A stretch of DNA of 64,000 nt. Source: Wenyingzhuangia heitensis. GTDB taxonomy: Bacteria > Bacteroidota > Bacteroidia > Flavobacteriales > Flavobacteriaceae. Position numbers and translations under genes: made by a program. The notes below the pieces were generated by a model. The model was not told where the DNA came from. It worked only from the letters and a program-made list of their open reading frames with translations, and made no database searches. Positions 37,377-46,636 of this stretch are shown here, piece by piece. The stretch lies in the NCBI RefSeq assembly GCF_011762155.1, contig NZ_JAASQL010000006.1, positions 1 to 64,000 of the forward strand, written 5' to 3'. The first letter of the stretch is position 1; every line of letters starts with the position of its first letter.

Positions 37377-39869
37377 ATGAAACATACATATCATATTCAC
37401 GGAATGTCTTGTAATGGTTGTCGTAGTCATATAGAAAAAACTCTAGCTAAAGTAGATGGAGTTTCTAGTGTTCATGTAGATTTAAATAAAGCAGAGGCAC
37501 TTATAGAAATGGAAAAGCATATTGCGCTAGAAACTTTTCAAAAAGCTTTAAAAAATGAAGGAGAACGTTATGGTATTCATCCTACAAAAACTCATCAACC
37601 TAAGGAAATAAAAACGAGTGCTAGTGGCAAAGGAACAGGTGTTTTTTACTGTCCTATGCACTGTGAAGGAGAAAAAACATATAACAAATTTGGAGACTGT
37701 CCTGTTTGTGGAATGGATTTGGTTGAAGAACAAAATTTGGAGATTTTACATTCAGAAGAATATACTTGTCCTATGCATCCAGAAGTGGTTAAGAATGAAC
37801 CAGGAGATTGCCCTATTTGTGGAATGGATTTAGTGCCTAAAAAACCAGATACTACTACAGAAGAAAAAAACTATAAAACACTTTTAAATAAGTTTTGGAT
37901 AGCTGTAGGTTTTACACTACCTGTTTTTTTTATTGCAATGAGCGATATGATTCCGAACAATCCATTATACAAAGTATTCACTCAAAATTATTGGAATTGG
38001 ATTCAGTTTACACTTTCTGTCCCCGTAGTTTTTTATGCTACTTGGATCTTTTTTGAACGTGCGTATAAAAGTATCAAAACGTGGAATTTAAATATGTTTA
38101 CTCTTATAGGAATTGGTGCAGGAGTAGCATGGCTGTTTAGTGTTTTTGGGCTTGTGTTTCCAAATGTATTTCCTTCCCAATTTAAAGCGGAAACAGGAAC
38201 TGTACACGTGTATTTTGAAGCAACAACAGTCATTTTAACATTAGTACTAATGGGGCAGGTTTTAGAAGCTAGAGCTCATAGTAAAACAAATTCAGCAACT
38301 AAAGAACTGTTAAAATTAGCTCCAAACAAAGCTATTAAAATGGTTAATGGTCATGAAGAAGAAGTTTCTATTAATGCAATTAAAGTTGATGATATCTTAA
38401 AAGTAAAACCAGGAACTAAAATACCTGTTGATGGAACCATTACAGAAGGAGAAACTACGATAGATGAATCTATGATTACAGGAGAACCAATACCTGTAAC
38501 AAAAATAATTAAAGACAAAGTAAATAGCGGAACTATTAATGGAAATCAAACTTTTTTGATGAAAGCGGAAAGAGTAGGAAAAGATACTTTACTCTCTCAG
38601 ATTATTCACATGGTTAACAGTGCAAGTAAAAGTAGAGCTCCCATTCAAAAATTAGCAGACAAAGTATCTAAATATTTTGTGCCTATAGTTGTTTTTGTAG
38701 CGCTGTTTACTTTTTGTATATGGGTGCTTTTTGGACCAGAACCTGTTTATGTATATGCTTTTGTAAATGCCATTGCCGTATTAATTATAGCTTGTCCTTG
38801 TGCTTTAGGATTGGCTACACCTATGTCTATAATGGTTGGTGTAGGAAAAGGAGCTAAAAATGGAGTGTTAATTAAAAATGCAGCCTCTTTAGAAAAATTA
38901 AATACTGTAAATACTTTAATTGTAGATAAAACAGGGACTTTAACAGAAGGAAAACCAACTGTAGAAAAAGTAATTTCTTTTGATCAGGAATTTAATGAAG
39001 AAGAGGTTTTACAATACATTGTTTCTTTAAATATAAATAGTGAACATCCTTTGGCAGAAGCAACCGTACTTTACGGAAATTCTAAAGATATTAATATTTT
39101 AAAAAGCCGTCATTTTAGTGCTATTACAGGTAAAGGAGTAGAGGCTATTATACAGGAAGAAAAAGTAGTTTTGGGTAATCTTAAAATGATGGAAACCGAA
39201 AATGTAAAACTATCTAAAGAAATAGAAAACACAGTTGCTTTTTATCAAGAACAAGGTAAAACAGTTTCTTATCTGGCCGTTCATCATAAATTGATAGGAG
39301 CTGTCGTTATTGCTGATAAAATCAAAGAAAGTAGCGCAAAAGTTATTCAAGAACTTATAACTAAGGGAATTGATGTAATAATGTTAACGGGGGATAATTA
39401 CAATACTGCCAAAGCTGTGGCTAAAGAATTAAATTTAACAGAGTTTAAAGCAGGTATGTTACCTAAGGATAAATTAAATTATATAGAAATATTACAGAAA
39501 AAAGGAAAAGTAGTTGCAATGGCAGGTGACGGAATTAACGATGCTCCTGCATTGGCAAAAAGTGATGTAGGTATAGCTATGGGAACAGGAACAGATGTGG
39601 CTATAGAAAGTGCTATGATTACTTTGGTAAACGGAAATTTAGAAGGAATTGTAAAGGCTATGAATTTAAGCAATGTGGTTATGAAAAATATCAAACAAAA
39701 TTTATTTTTTGCTTTGGGATACAATTCATTAGGAGTACCTATTGCAGCAGGGATATTATTTCCATTTTTCGGAATTTTATTATCTCCTATGATTGCTGCA
39801 TTGGCTATGAGTTTTAGTTCGGTTTCTGTAATAGCAAATGCCTTAAGATTAAAAAATAGTAAGATTTAA
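37377..39869 (+). CDS. copA: Copper-translocating P-type ATPase
   Basis: The 830-residue P1B-1 ATPase pumps Cu(I) out of the cytoplasm. It has an N-terminal HMA domain (GMSCNGCRSHIEK), then two tandem heavy-metal-binding modules (each with CPMH and CPxCGMDL, residues about 95-160), membrane helices with the ion-binding CPC at 473-475 (IACPCALGLATP), the phosphorylation site D517 (DKTGTLTEG), GDNYNTAKAVA and GDGINDAPALAKS. It lies between the regulator (70 bp upstream) and cusB (4 bp downstream). Confidence 0.95.
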   Translation: MKHTYHIHGMSCNGCRSHIEKTLAKVDGVSSVHVDLNKAEALIEMEKHIALETFQKALKNEGERYGIHPTKTHQPKEIKTSASGKGTGVFYCPMHCEGEKTYNKFGDCPVCGMDLVEEQNLEILHSEEYTCPMHPEVVKNEPGDCPICGMDLVPKKPDTTTEEKNYKTLLNKFWIAVGFTLPVFFIAMSDMIPNNPLYKVFTQNYWNWIQFTLSVPVVFYATWIFFERAYKSIKTWNLNMFTLIGIGAGVAWLFSVFGLVFPNVFPSQFKAETGTVHVYFEATTVILTLVLMGQVLEARAHSKTNSATKELLKLAPNKAIKMVNGHEEEVSINAIKVDDILKVKPGTKIPVDGTITEGETTIDESMITGEPIPVTKIIKDKVNSGTINGNQTFLMKAERVGKDTLLSQIIHMVNSASKSRAPIQKLADKVSKYFVPIVVFVALFTFCIWVLFGPEPVYVYAFVNAIAVLIIACPCALGLATPMSIMVGVGKGAKNGVLIKNAASLEKLNTVNTLIVDKTGTLTEGKPTVEKVISFDQEFNEEEVLQYIVSLNINSEHPLAEATVLYGNSKDINILKSRHFSAITGKGVEAIIQEEKVVLGNLKMMETENVKLSKEIENTVAFYQEQGKTVSYLAVHHKLIGAVVIADKIKESSAKVIQELITKGIDVIMLTGDNYNTAKAVAKELNLTEFKAGMLPKDKLNYIEILQKKGKVVAMAGDGINDAPALAKSDVGIAMGTGTDVAIESAMITLVNGNLEGIVKAMNLSNVVMKNIKQNLFFALGYNSLGVPIAAGILFPFFGILLSPMIAALAMSFSSVSVIANALRLKNSKI

Positions 39870-39873
39870 CAAA

Positions 39874-41592
39874 ATGAAAAAATATATAATTTATATCATT
39901 TTACTAGTTGTAGGAATGTTTTTTTTGGGGTGGATTTTTGGAGATTTAACCTCAAAAGAATTGACTCATAAGCATTCTAAAGAAACAGTTGCAAAGCAAT
40001 TATGGACCTGTGCTATGCATCCTCAAATTATGCAAAGTGAACCTGGCAATTGTCCAATTTGTGGAATGGATTTAACTCCAGTAGACAGAAATACTCAAGG
40101 TTTACTAACCAATCAATTTAAATTGACAGAAAATGCAATGGCTTTGGCAAATATTGAAACAACTCTTGTAACAAACAATACAGCCGAGGTAAGTGAGATA
40201 AATTTATCTGGAAAAATTAATATTAATGCTGATAAAACAGCAATACAGCCAGCTCATTTTAACGGTAGAATAGAAGAGTTGTATATAACCTCTTTAGGTG
40301 AAAAGGTTACAAAAGGTCAAAAAATTGCAATGGTATATTCTCCAGAATTAGTTGCCGCACAGCAAGAATTAATTACTGCCTATTCTTTAAAAGAAACACA
40401 ACCTGAATTGTATAAAGCTGTACATACAAAATTTAAAAATTTAAAAATTCACGGAACCGAATTAGACGAAGTTTTAAAGACAGGAAAAGTAAAAACCAAT
40501 TTCACTATTTATTCACATGTTAGTGGTGTCGTTTCAGAAATAGCAGTAAGTAGTGGAGCTCATATTATGGATGGAATGCCTATTTTTAAGGTGGCTAATT
40601 TAACAACTGTTTGGGCAAATTTTGATGTCTATGAAAATCAAATCAGTACCTTTAAAAAAGGACAAAAAATAAAAATAACATCTACTACTTATCCTAATAG
40701 AGAGTTTGCAGGAATTGTAGATTTTATAGATCCTATATTAAATTCACAAACAAGAACCGTAAGTTTAAGAGTTGTTTTATCTAATAAAAGAGAAACTTTT
40801 AAACCAGGAATGTTTGTAGAGGGAACTTTAAAAATTCATCAAACCAAGCAAGCACAAGAAATAAATATTCCTGCATCTGCAGTACTTTGGACAGGTAAGC
40901 GATCTATTATTTATAAAAAGATGGATAAAAACGAACCTTTGTTTGAAATGAAAGAAGTTGTATTAGGGAATAAAATGGGAGCTTTTTATCAAATTTTAAA
41001 AGGAGTGTCTGTAGGAGATGAAATTGTAACTAACGGAACATTTACTGTAGATGCTGCTGCACAATTACAAGGCAAAAAATCTATGATGAATCCTAAAGAG
41101 AAAACAAAAAATACAGATATATATAATTCTAAAAGAATTGAAGTTTCTTTAGAATTTAAGCATCAATTAAACACAATTTATAAAGATTATTTAACTATAA
41201 AAAATGCTTTGGTTAAAGACGATCCTAAAACAGTTTTAAAAACATCTAAAATATTATTAGAAAATTTAAGTAAGATAAATACAGAGTTATTGACAAATAA
41301 TGAAACTCAGAAACAATGGAACTTTATTAAAAAGGAAATAGAAATTACGTTGGATTTAATATTGAAATCCAAAGAAATAAACAAGCAGAGAAACTACTTT
41401 AAGCAGTTATCTAAAGCGTTTATTAATGCGGTAGAAAAATTTGGAGTTCAAGAAAAAGTATACAAACAATACTGTCCAATGTCTAATAGTAATAAAGGAG
41501 CATTTTGGCTGAGCAATAATAAAGAGGTTCTAAATCCTTATTTTGGTAAGAAAATGTTAACCTGTGGAGAAGTAAAACAAATAATAGAATAA
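39874..41592 (+). CDS. cusB: CusB-type adaptor with N-terminal metal module and C-terminal DUF3347
   Basis: The 572-residue periplasmic adaptor has a membrane anchor (about 4-24) and a heavy-metal-binding module (CAMHPQIMQSEPGNCPICGMDL pattern, 45-70). The MFP body follows (SGKININADKTAIQPAHFNGRIEEL region, barrel and lipoyl parts). A C-terminal DUF3347 domain (about 420-570) carries YCPMS and LTCGEV. Both ends can bind metal, so it probably hands copper to CusA. It sits 4 bp after copA rather than beside cusAC. Confidence 0.9.
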   Translation: MKKYIIYIILLVVGMFFLGWIFGDLTSKELTHKHSKETVAKQLWTCAMHPQIMQSEPGNCPICGMDLTPVDRNTQGLLTNQFKLTENAMALANIETTLVTNNTAEVSEINLSGKININADKTAIQPAHFNGRIEELYITSLGEKVTKGQKIAMVYSPELVAAQQELITAYSLKETQPELYKAVHTKFKNLKIHGTELDEVLKTGKVKTNFTIYSHVSGVVSEIAVSSGAHIMDGMPIFKVANLTTVWANFDVYENQISTFKKGQKIKITSTTYPNREFAGIVDFIDPILNSQTRTVSLRVVLSNKRETFKPGMFVEGTLKIHQTKQAQEINIPASAVLWTGKRSIIYKKMDKNEPLFEMKEVVLGNKMGAFYQILKGVSVGDEIVTNGTFTVDAAAQLQGKKSMMNPKEKTKNTDIYNSKRIEVSLEFKHQLNTIYKDYLTIKNALVKDDPKTVLKTSKILLENLSKINTELLTNNETQKQWNFIKKEIEITLDLILKSKEINKQRNYFKQLSKAFINAVEKFGVQEKVYKQYCPMSNSNKGAFWLSNNKEVLNPYFGKKMLTCGEVKQIIE

Positions 41593-41611
41593 AAATTAAA
41601 TATATAATAAG

Positions 41612-42004
41612 ATGAAAAAAATATTTTTAAGTGTTGCATTGTTAGCCGTTGTAGGTTTGGTAAGTTGTAAAAACGAAGCTAAAAAAGATAATGCTCAAAC
41701 AGAGACTACAAATACCTTGGCAACAACTGATATTTCTTTTGGTGTAAGAGGGAATTGTGCTATGTGCAAAATGACTATTGAAAAAGCTGCAAATAGTGTA
41801 GAAGGGGTTACTAGTGCTAATTGGGATGTGAAGAAGAAAAAAATAGCTATTTCTTTTGATGCTTCTAAAACGAACGTTATGGCAGTTCATAACGCAATTG
41901 CAGATTCAGGTTATGATACTGATAAGAAAAAAAGAAACCAAGAAAATTACACCAATTTACCGGGGTGTTGCCAATACAGTTCTAAAATGGAAATGAATCA
42001 ATAA
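41612..42004 (+). CDS. HMA-domain lipoprotein
   Basis: The 130-residue protein has a lipoprotein signal (VGLVSCKNEA, Cys20), a short linker and one heavy-metal-associated domain (about 42-100) with the CxxC site GNCAMCKMTIEKAA. A Cys-containing tail (LPGCCQYSSKMEMNQ) follows. It probably binds copper in the periplasm and passes it on within the Cus/Cop system. It is the last gene of the island, followed by a terminator. Confidence 0.87.
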   Translation: MKKIFLSVALLAVVGLVSCKNEAKKDNAQTETTNTLATTDISFGVRGNCAMCKMTIEKAANSVEGVTSANWDVKKKKIAISFDASKTNVMAVHNAIADSGYDTDKKKRNQENYTNLPGCCQYSSKMEMNQ

Positions 42005-42020
42005 TAGTTTTATTACAATA

Positions 42021-42061
42021 AAAAATAGCCCTACAGTACGTATTATTGTAGGGCTATTTTT
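42021..42061. terminator. Bidirectional terminator between copper and iron loci
   Basis: A perfect 15-bp stem (42021-42035 with 42047-42061) has an 11-nt loop and A/T runs on both sides, between convergent genes. Confidence 0.87.
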
Positions 42062-42091
42062 GTAACAAATTTTAGTAAGAAAATTCATTCT

Positions 42092-43150
42092 TTAGTCTCC
42101 ATCATTATCTGTAGGTAATACTGTTACGGATAATAAACTTGCTCCATCTACGGAGAAATGATTGTTTAATTTTGTAAAAGAATTATACAACGTTTCTACC
42201 TTCGTATTATTTTCTGTAACAGCTGTATACAAACTAGTAGAAATTGCATCTATATTGCTGTAAACATCTGCAAAATTAAGTGCTATTTGTTTGGATAATT
42301 CTTTAGTTGTATCAATATCATCTACAATACTTTTAAAATTAACATCACTACTACTATATACTCGTTCTACTTCTTGTAAACTAGCTTTTATCAACTCTAA
42401 AGAAAATTGACTTCTATAAGCTTCTAATAAAGTAGGATCAATATTGTCTGATTTTTCTAAGCCAGCAGGTTTCCCTATTTTGGTTACTTTGTTTACATCT
42501 AATACATTAATAATTTGATTAAATGCTAAGCAACGTGCATTGTCTGTACAAGATTTTCCGTTAGAAGTTGAAAATTCTGTTTTGTATCCATCTTCCCAAA
42601 AATTAATTAAAGAGTTTATTTGATTTAGGGTTTCTTGACTAACGCTAAGTAAATAATCAACTCTAAAATCATCATTCTCCAAAAGAGTAAGTGCTTTGTT
42701 GGTATCTTGATTGTTAAATAATAAATATTCTAAAGTTCCTAGTCCTTTTATTGTACTACTTTTTGTAGCAAAACTTTCTATGTCTGCTACCTCTTTTTTA
42801 GCAATCACATTTTCTATAGTTGTTGTGTTGACAGGAAAGTTGTAAATGTTTACGTCATAAAATAAATTTTTTACCTTACCAAAATTGTAAACTCTTGTTA
42901 ATGCATATGCATTAACAGTAGTTTTCCACTGATTTTGAAGTTTTTCTAAATTGGTTAAGTTTTTAGCTTCTTTAAATTCTTGTGTATAGGTTATCTGTGT
43001 TTCAATTTCTGATTTAAAATTGGTTAATGTAGGAAGTATATTTACCTCATAATAATTTTCATAAAAAGCATCTAAAGATTGTGTGTCATCATTTTTACAA
43101 GCAATAACAGTTAATAATATTGTTACAATGCTTAAAAATATTTTTTTCAT
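42092..43150 (-). CDS. Imelysin-family lipoprotein (second copy, altered motif)
   Basis: The 352-residue lipoprotein (IACKNDD, Cys about 18) is a helical imelysin/IrpA-like protein, a family linked to iron uptake on the cell surface. At the GxHxxE site it reads GLGTLEYLLF, so the His is replaced by Gly. This divides it from the canonical neighbour at 44655-45881. It is 1 bp downstream of the DUF1111 gene and is probably translated with it. Confidence 0.82.
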   Translation of the reverse strand: MKKIFLSIVTILLTVIACKNDDTQSLDAFYENYYEVNILPTLTNFKSEIETQITYTQEFKEAKNLTNLEKLQNQWKTTVNAYALTRVYNFGKVKNLFYDVNIYNFPVNTTTIENVIAKKEVADIESFATKSSTIKGLGTLEYLLFNNQDTNKALTLLENDDFRVDYLLSVSQETLNQINSLINFWEDGYKTEFSTSNGKSCTDNARCLAFNQIINVLDVNKVTKIGKPAGLEKSDNIDPTLLEAYRSQFSLELIKASLQEVERVYSSSDVNFKSIVDDIDTTKELSKQIALNFADVYSNIDAISTSLYTAVTENNTKVETLYNSFTKLNNHFSVDGASLLSVTVLPTDNDGD

Positions 43151-43151
43151 T

Positions 43152-44570
43152 TTATAAAGAGTTTAAAAAAGCTAATAATTGCTCTCTTTTAGAGCTTTCT
43201 AGATTTATAAATTTTTGTTTGGACTGTTCAGCTTCACCACCGTGCCATAAAATAGCTTCTTCTATATTTCTGGCTCTACCATCATGCAATAAAAAAGTGT
43301 GATTGTTCACCAATTCAATCAACCCTAATCCCCATAAAGGTTGTGTTCTCCATTCATTTCCGTTGGCTAAAAAATCACCTCTATTATCTGCTAAATCATC
43401 TCCCATATCATGCAATAAAAAATCTGAATAAGGTTTAATTTGTATTCCGTTTAACTGAGATAGTGTAGGGGATTTACTAGTCGTAAAATTGTTTACGTGG
43501 CATTTTATACAAGATAAATCTGTAAACAATTGCTTTCCTCTTAATACATTTTCATCTTTAAAGTTTCTTCTAACAGGAACGGAAAGTGCTGCTTGATAAG
43601 TTAAAATTCTATCAAACTGAGTATCTGGAACTTCTACTGTTTCTCCTTCATTATTACCGTTAGACAATTCAGAACAATCCATTCCATGTGGACAATTTTC
43701 ATTAGGAAAAATAGAAGAAGTTAGCCCCATATCACCATTAAAAGCACCTGCTATTTGTTGAGCTAAAGTAGGTTGATTGGCTTTCCATCCAAATTTACCA
43801 ATGGTTAATTTTAGTTCTTTTACGTTCCAAACATAATTAGCTTTTCCAGAAATTCCATCACCATCACTATCGTTTTCATCAGCATTTGCCAATATACTTT
43901 CTTCGCTTAAAGCATCTACAAAACCCAAACCGATTACTTGTTGTCCCACTCTTGGAGATTGTTCTGTTCCGGAAATGGCTCCATAGTTTGAATTTGTAAT
44001 GGTATATATTGGTTTTCTTAATTCATAAGAACTACCATCTGTATAAGTTCCCTTACTAGTTTCAAAAGCTACGTTAATGGTTCCTTCGTTATCAAAACTA
44101 AGATTAGAATTATCTTGCAATTGGTCTCCATAGTTTGGAAAAGCAATAGGACCTTCTGTTAAGCTATTTCCGGCACTTAATCTAATTAAAAAACCATTAG
44201 AACTAGCAGCATTTTCTAACATTGGTTTTCCTCTACCATCTCTTAAATGACAGGCACTACAAGCTCTAGCGTTAAATAAAGGCCCTAATCCATCTCTAGA
44301 GGTAGTGGTGGCAGGAGCAGAGACCCAACTTTGATCAAACATAGCGTTTCCCACTCCAAAAAAAGAAAGTTCTAATTCAGTTAAGTCTGGTATGGCTCTA
44401 CCAAAAGCTTTGTCTGCTGTAAAAGCTTCTACAGATAATTCAGAGACTAAATTTTCTTCCCCTTGTTCATAATATTTTTCTACGTATTCATTTTTGTTAG
44501 CAATAGAATCGGTATCTGCAGTACATCCAATTAAAAGGATTGATATTAATAATTTTAAAAATTTATTCAT
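43152..44570 (-). CDS. Dihaem oxidoreductase, DUF1111/CcP-like lipoprotein
   Basis: The 472-residue lipoprotein (LIGCTADTD, Cys about 16) contains two c-type haem motifs: ACSACHLRDG at about residue 95 and LSCIKCHVNN at about 355. It belongs to the DUF1111 'thiol oxidoreductase' family, related to dihaem cytochrome c peroxidases. These genes are often found between imelysin genes, as here, in iron-uptake regions, and a redox step for surface iron is plausible but unproven. A hairpin (44589-44619) lies upstream and may reduce its expression relative to the imelysin above it. Confidence 0.9.
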   Translation of the reverse strand: MNKFLKLLISILLIGCTADTDSIANKNEYVEKYYEQGEENLVSELSVEAFTADKAFGRAIPDLTELELSFFGVGNAMFDQSWVSAPATTTSRDGLGPLFNARACSACHLRDGRGKPMLENAASSNGFLIRLSAGNSLTEGPIAFPNYGDQLQDNSNLSFDNEGTINVAFETSKGTYTDGSSYELRKPIYTITNSNYGAISGTEQSPRVGQQVIGLGFVDALSEESILANADENDSDGDGISGKANYVWNVKELKLTIGKFGWKANQPTLAQQIAGAFNGDMGLTSSIFPNENCPHGMDCSELSNGNNEGETVEVPDTQFDRILTYQAALSVPVRRNFKDENVLRGKQLFTDLSCIKCHVNNFTTSKSPTLSQLNGIQIKPYSDFLLHDMGDDLADNRGDFLANGNEWRTQPLWGLGLIELVNNHTFLLHDGRARNIEEAILWHGGEAEQSKQKFINLESSKREQLLAFLNSL

Positions 44571-44588
44571 TGTTAAGTGTTTAAACCG

Positions 44589-44619
44589 AAAAAACTGAAG
44601 CTATTTATAGCTTCAGTTT
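44589..44619 (-). terminator. Intra-operon terminator/attenuator
   Basis: A 13-bp stem (44592-44604 with 44607-44619) with a very short loop ends in U6 in the minus-strand transcript. It lies between the imelysin ending at 44655 and the DUF1111 gene starting at 44570, with no new promoter box visible in the gap. Confidence 0.7.
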
Positions 44620-44654
44620 GATATTAATTTCAAATAGGTATTACTACTAAATCT

Positions 44655-45881
44655 TTAGTTGATCGTGATACTAATTCCTAATTCAGTGGCAGCATCTGCA
44701 ACCGCTGTTCCTTGTGTTTTTAAAGCAGAAGATAATTGTCCTGCAGGTCCGTTAGAACCTAGGGTTTCTTCACTAATAATTTCATCAAAGTTTTTATTTA
44801 ATGCTAACAATGCATTTAGTTTTGTAATTACATCAGCCGCTTTTGCTTGTAAATTTACTGAGATTTCGGTATCATACTCTGCTACCAAATCAATTAATGA
44901 AGTTCCAGAAACCAAAGATTTGTCTTTAGCTGTATAAGAACCTGTAATTACGTTGTTAAGACCTGTAGCATTTGCCCACATATCTTGATTTGTATTGTCA
45001 GAAAAACAAGAATGTTCATTTTCTTGACCTTCATCAATAGCAGGATCTAATCTTTCTAAAGCAACTTCTCCATTAGAAATAAATCCAACACCGTTTAAAA
45101 TGTTTGTTAAAGCTACATCTGTATCTAAAGCACTAAAAGTAACTCTGTAAGAACCTCCTGTAGCCCAAGTATCACTTAAATCTTTTAAATCGTTCACTAA
45201 TAAATTAGTTACAACTTTTAAATAAGTACTTCTTCTTGTAGCAAAATCAGCAGTAGTGTAATCTGTAAAAGGTCTGTTCCCAGATTCCGCATAATTATCT
45301 GCTTGATGAGTTTCTGAATTATAATTTAAATCTTGTCCCCAAAGTAAAAATTCAATAGCATGCCATCCTACAGAGATCGAATCATCATTAGGAGTTTCGT
45401 TATTACTAATTAAATTAGCTTCAGTAATTTCAAAAGAATCATCACCAATTAATCCATTGTTTACATAACTATGATTTTGTGAGTCAAAAACATAATCAAT
45501 ATAACCTTCATCTAAAGGCCAAGCATTAATTTGTCCTTCCGAAGCTAATAAATCTTCATTGTCAATGGGTCCATTCGCTTCTCTAAAAGCTTCCGTTTGA
45601 CCATAAAAATCACGAGCGTACAACCAAGCTTCTTTAGCTTCTTCTAAAGCAGTTTCTGTAGGTGTTTCTAAAAAAGCATCAATTTTAACTTGCATTTCTA
45701 AAGCAGAAGTATAAGAGTCGTTGTAGTTTGTAGCTGCAATATTTGCATAAGTACTTACAAAGTCTGTTTTACTTGTTTCTAAACTATTGTTGGTATTGTC
45801 ATCATCATTATTACAACTTGTAAAAGCCAATACGACCAATAAGCTAGATTTTGTAATTAATTTTAAATAATTGAAATTCAT
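44655..45881 (-). CDS. Imelysin-family lipoprotein (canonical)
   Basis: The 408-residue lipoprotein (AFTSCNNDDDN, Cys about 23) is a full imelysin with the defining GxHxxE motif (GWHAIEFLLWGQD). It is acidic and helical, like EfeO/IrpA relatives that take part in iron acquisition. It is the first gene of the imelysin-DUF1111-imelysin run, with a TATATTTG promoter box at 45914-45921. Confidence 0.9.
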   Translation of the reverse strand: MNFNYLKLITKSSLLVVLAFTSCNNDDDNTNNSLETSKTDFVSTYANIAATNYNDSYTSALEMQVKIDAFLETPTETALEEAKEAWLYARDFYGQTEAFREANGPIDNEDLLASEGQINAWPLDEGYIDYVFDSQNHSYVNNGLIGDDSFEITEANLISNNETPNDDSISVGWHAIEFLLWGQDLNYNSETHQADNYAESGNRPFTDYTTADFATRRSTYLKVVTNLLVNDLKDLSDTWATGGSYRVTFSALDTDVALTNILNGVGFISNGEVALERLDPAIDEGQENEHSCFSDNTNQDMWANATGLNNVITGSYTAKDKSLVSGTSLIDLVAEYDTEISVNLQAKAADVITKLNALLALNKNFDEIISEETLGSNGPAGQLSSALKTQGTAVADAATELGISITIN

Positions 45882-45913
45882 TTTATTTAGATTTATTAAA
45901 TGTAATTATATTG

Positions 45914-45921
45914 CAAATATA
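45914..45921 (-). promoter_or_regulatory. Promoter -7 box (TATATTTG) of the imelysin operon
   Basis: The minus strand matches TAnnTTTG 33 bp before the ATG at 45881. No clear -33 is seen. Confidence 0.5.
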
Positions 45922-45950
45922 TATTTATTTAGATTGTTTTAAAATAAATG

Positions 45951-46298
45951 TTAGTTAATTTTATATTTATGTAAAATTGAATCCATAGATAATTTAAAAT
46001 GAGTCCCTTTTAATAGATCTTTTAATTGTATTAATTGATTGTAACTTAAGATCATTCTAATTTCTGTTTGTTTTGCCTGGTAAATAACCATTTTGTTTTC
46101 TAGATCTGGTGGGCAAGTACATTGACTGTGATAATTTATAATTGATTCTGTAGAGTTTACAAATGCTTTAAGTTCTTGATTGTTTATTAAAAATGATATT
46201 TGATTAATTTCTAAAGCAATAGATGGCTTATTTTGTTGATGATATAGTTTGTAACTAGTTCCTAATGTGTTTTGATAAATATTTTCTAAAGTTCTCAT
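45951..46298 (-). CDS. Hypothetical protein in the iron locus, 115 residues
   Basis: This soluble protein has no signal peptide. The one notable motif is YHSQCTCPPDLE with two cysteines near the middle; the rest alternates helix-like stretches. I do not recognise a family. It is transcribed toward the imelysin operon, 70 bp upstream of it, and divergently from feoAB. A cytoplasmic role in iron regulation or handling is only suggested by position. Confidence 0.6.
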   Translation of the reverse strand: MRTLENIYQNTLGTSYKLYHQQNKPSIALEINQISFLINNQELKAFVNSTESIINYHSQCTCPPDLENKMVIYQAKQTEIRMILSYNQLIQLKDLLKGTHFKLSMDSILHKYKIN

Positions 46299-46312
46299 GA
46301 ATTATTTTTTAA

Positions 46313-46344
46313 CAAAAATAGTATTTATTTTTATTTAGAATCAA
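46313..46344 (-). promoter_or_regulatory. Promoter of the 115-residue protein gene
   Basis: The minus strand reads TTG (46344-46342), 21 nt, then TATTTTTG (46320-46313), ending 14 bp before the ATG. Confidence 0.5.
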
Positions 46345-46354
46345 TAAAAATAAA

Positions 46355-46362
46355 TATATTTG
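46355..46362 (+). promoter_or_regulatory. Promoter -7 box (TATATTTG) of a possible short transcript
   Basis: The box matches TAnnTTTG and lies about 62 bp before a hairpin terminator, with no gene between. It is back-to-back with the minus-strand promoter at 46313-46344. Confidence 0.45.
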
Positions 46363-46368
46363 CAACAT

Positions 46369-46456
46369 CTTTATACAAAAGGTCATGTATATTATAAGAT
46401 AAAATTGTTTTTGTTTTCTGGATAAGCCTTCTAATTTACTTAGGAGGCTTTTTGTA
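46369..46456 (+). ncRNA. Candidate short RNA or attenuated leader upstream of feoA
   Basis: A promoter box at 46355-46362 would start a transcript near 46369 that ends at the hairpin 46424-46450. The interval has no credible gene, only a five-codon frame (ATG at 46385). This RNA of about 85 nt could be a free sRNA or a leader that must be read through to reach feoA. No family was recognised. Confidence 0.3.
46424..46456 (+). terminator. Terminator/attenuator in the feoA upstream region
   Basis: A 9-bp stem with one G-U pair (46424-46432 with 46442-46450) has a 9-nt loop and T-rich tail. Confidence 0.65.
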
Positions 46457-46519
46457 TATATAAATAATAATGTGAGTAAAATAGGGAGTCTTTTATTTTA
46501 AATAAATCTAAATAGTTTA

Positions 46520-46527
46520 TATCTTTG
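46520..46527 (+). promoter_or_regulatory. Promoter -7 box (TATCTTTG) of feoAB
   Basis: The box matches TAnnTTTG and would give a 5' leader of about 117 nt before the feoA ATG at 46651. Confidence 0.5.
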
Positions 46528-46597
46528 GCTTTTCCTTTTAAAAAAAGTGGTAAGCGTAAAAAAGAATGTTTAGAGTCTTATTTTAAAAGAGATGATT

Positions 46598-46636
46598 GAT
46601 TGTTTTAAAACAATCGGATAAGGGATTTACCCTTAT
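46598..46636 (+). promoter_or_regulatory. Paired hairpins in the feoAB leader
   Basis: A perfect 18-base palindrome (46598-46615) is followed at once by a 7-bp hairpin with a 5-nt loop (46618-46636), ending 14 nt before the feoA ATG. No T run follows, so these are not terminators. They may affect translation or bind a regulator. Confidence 0.45.
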
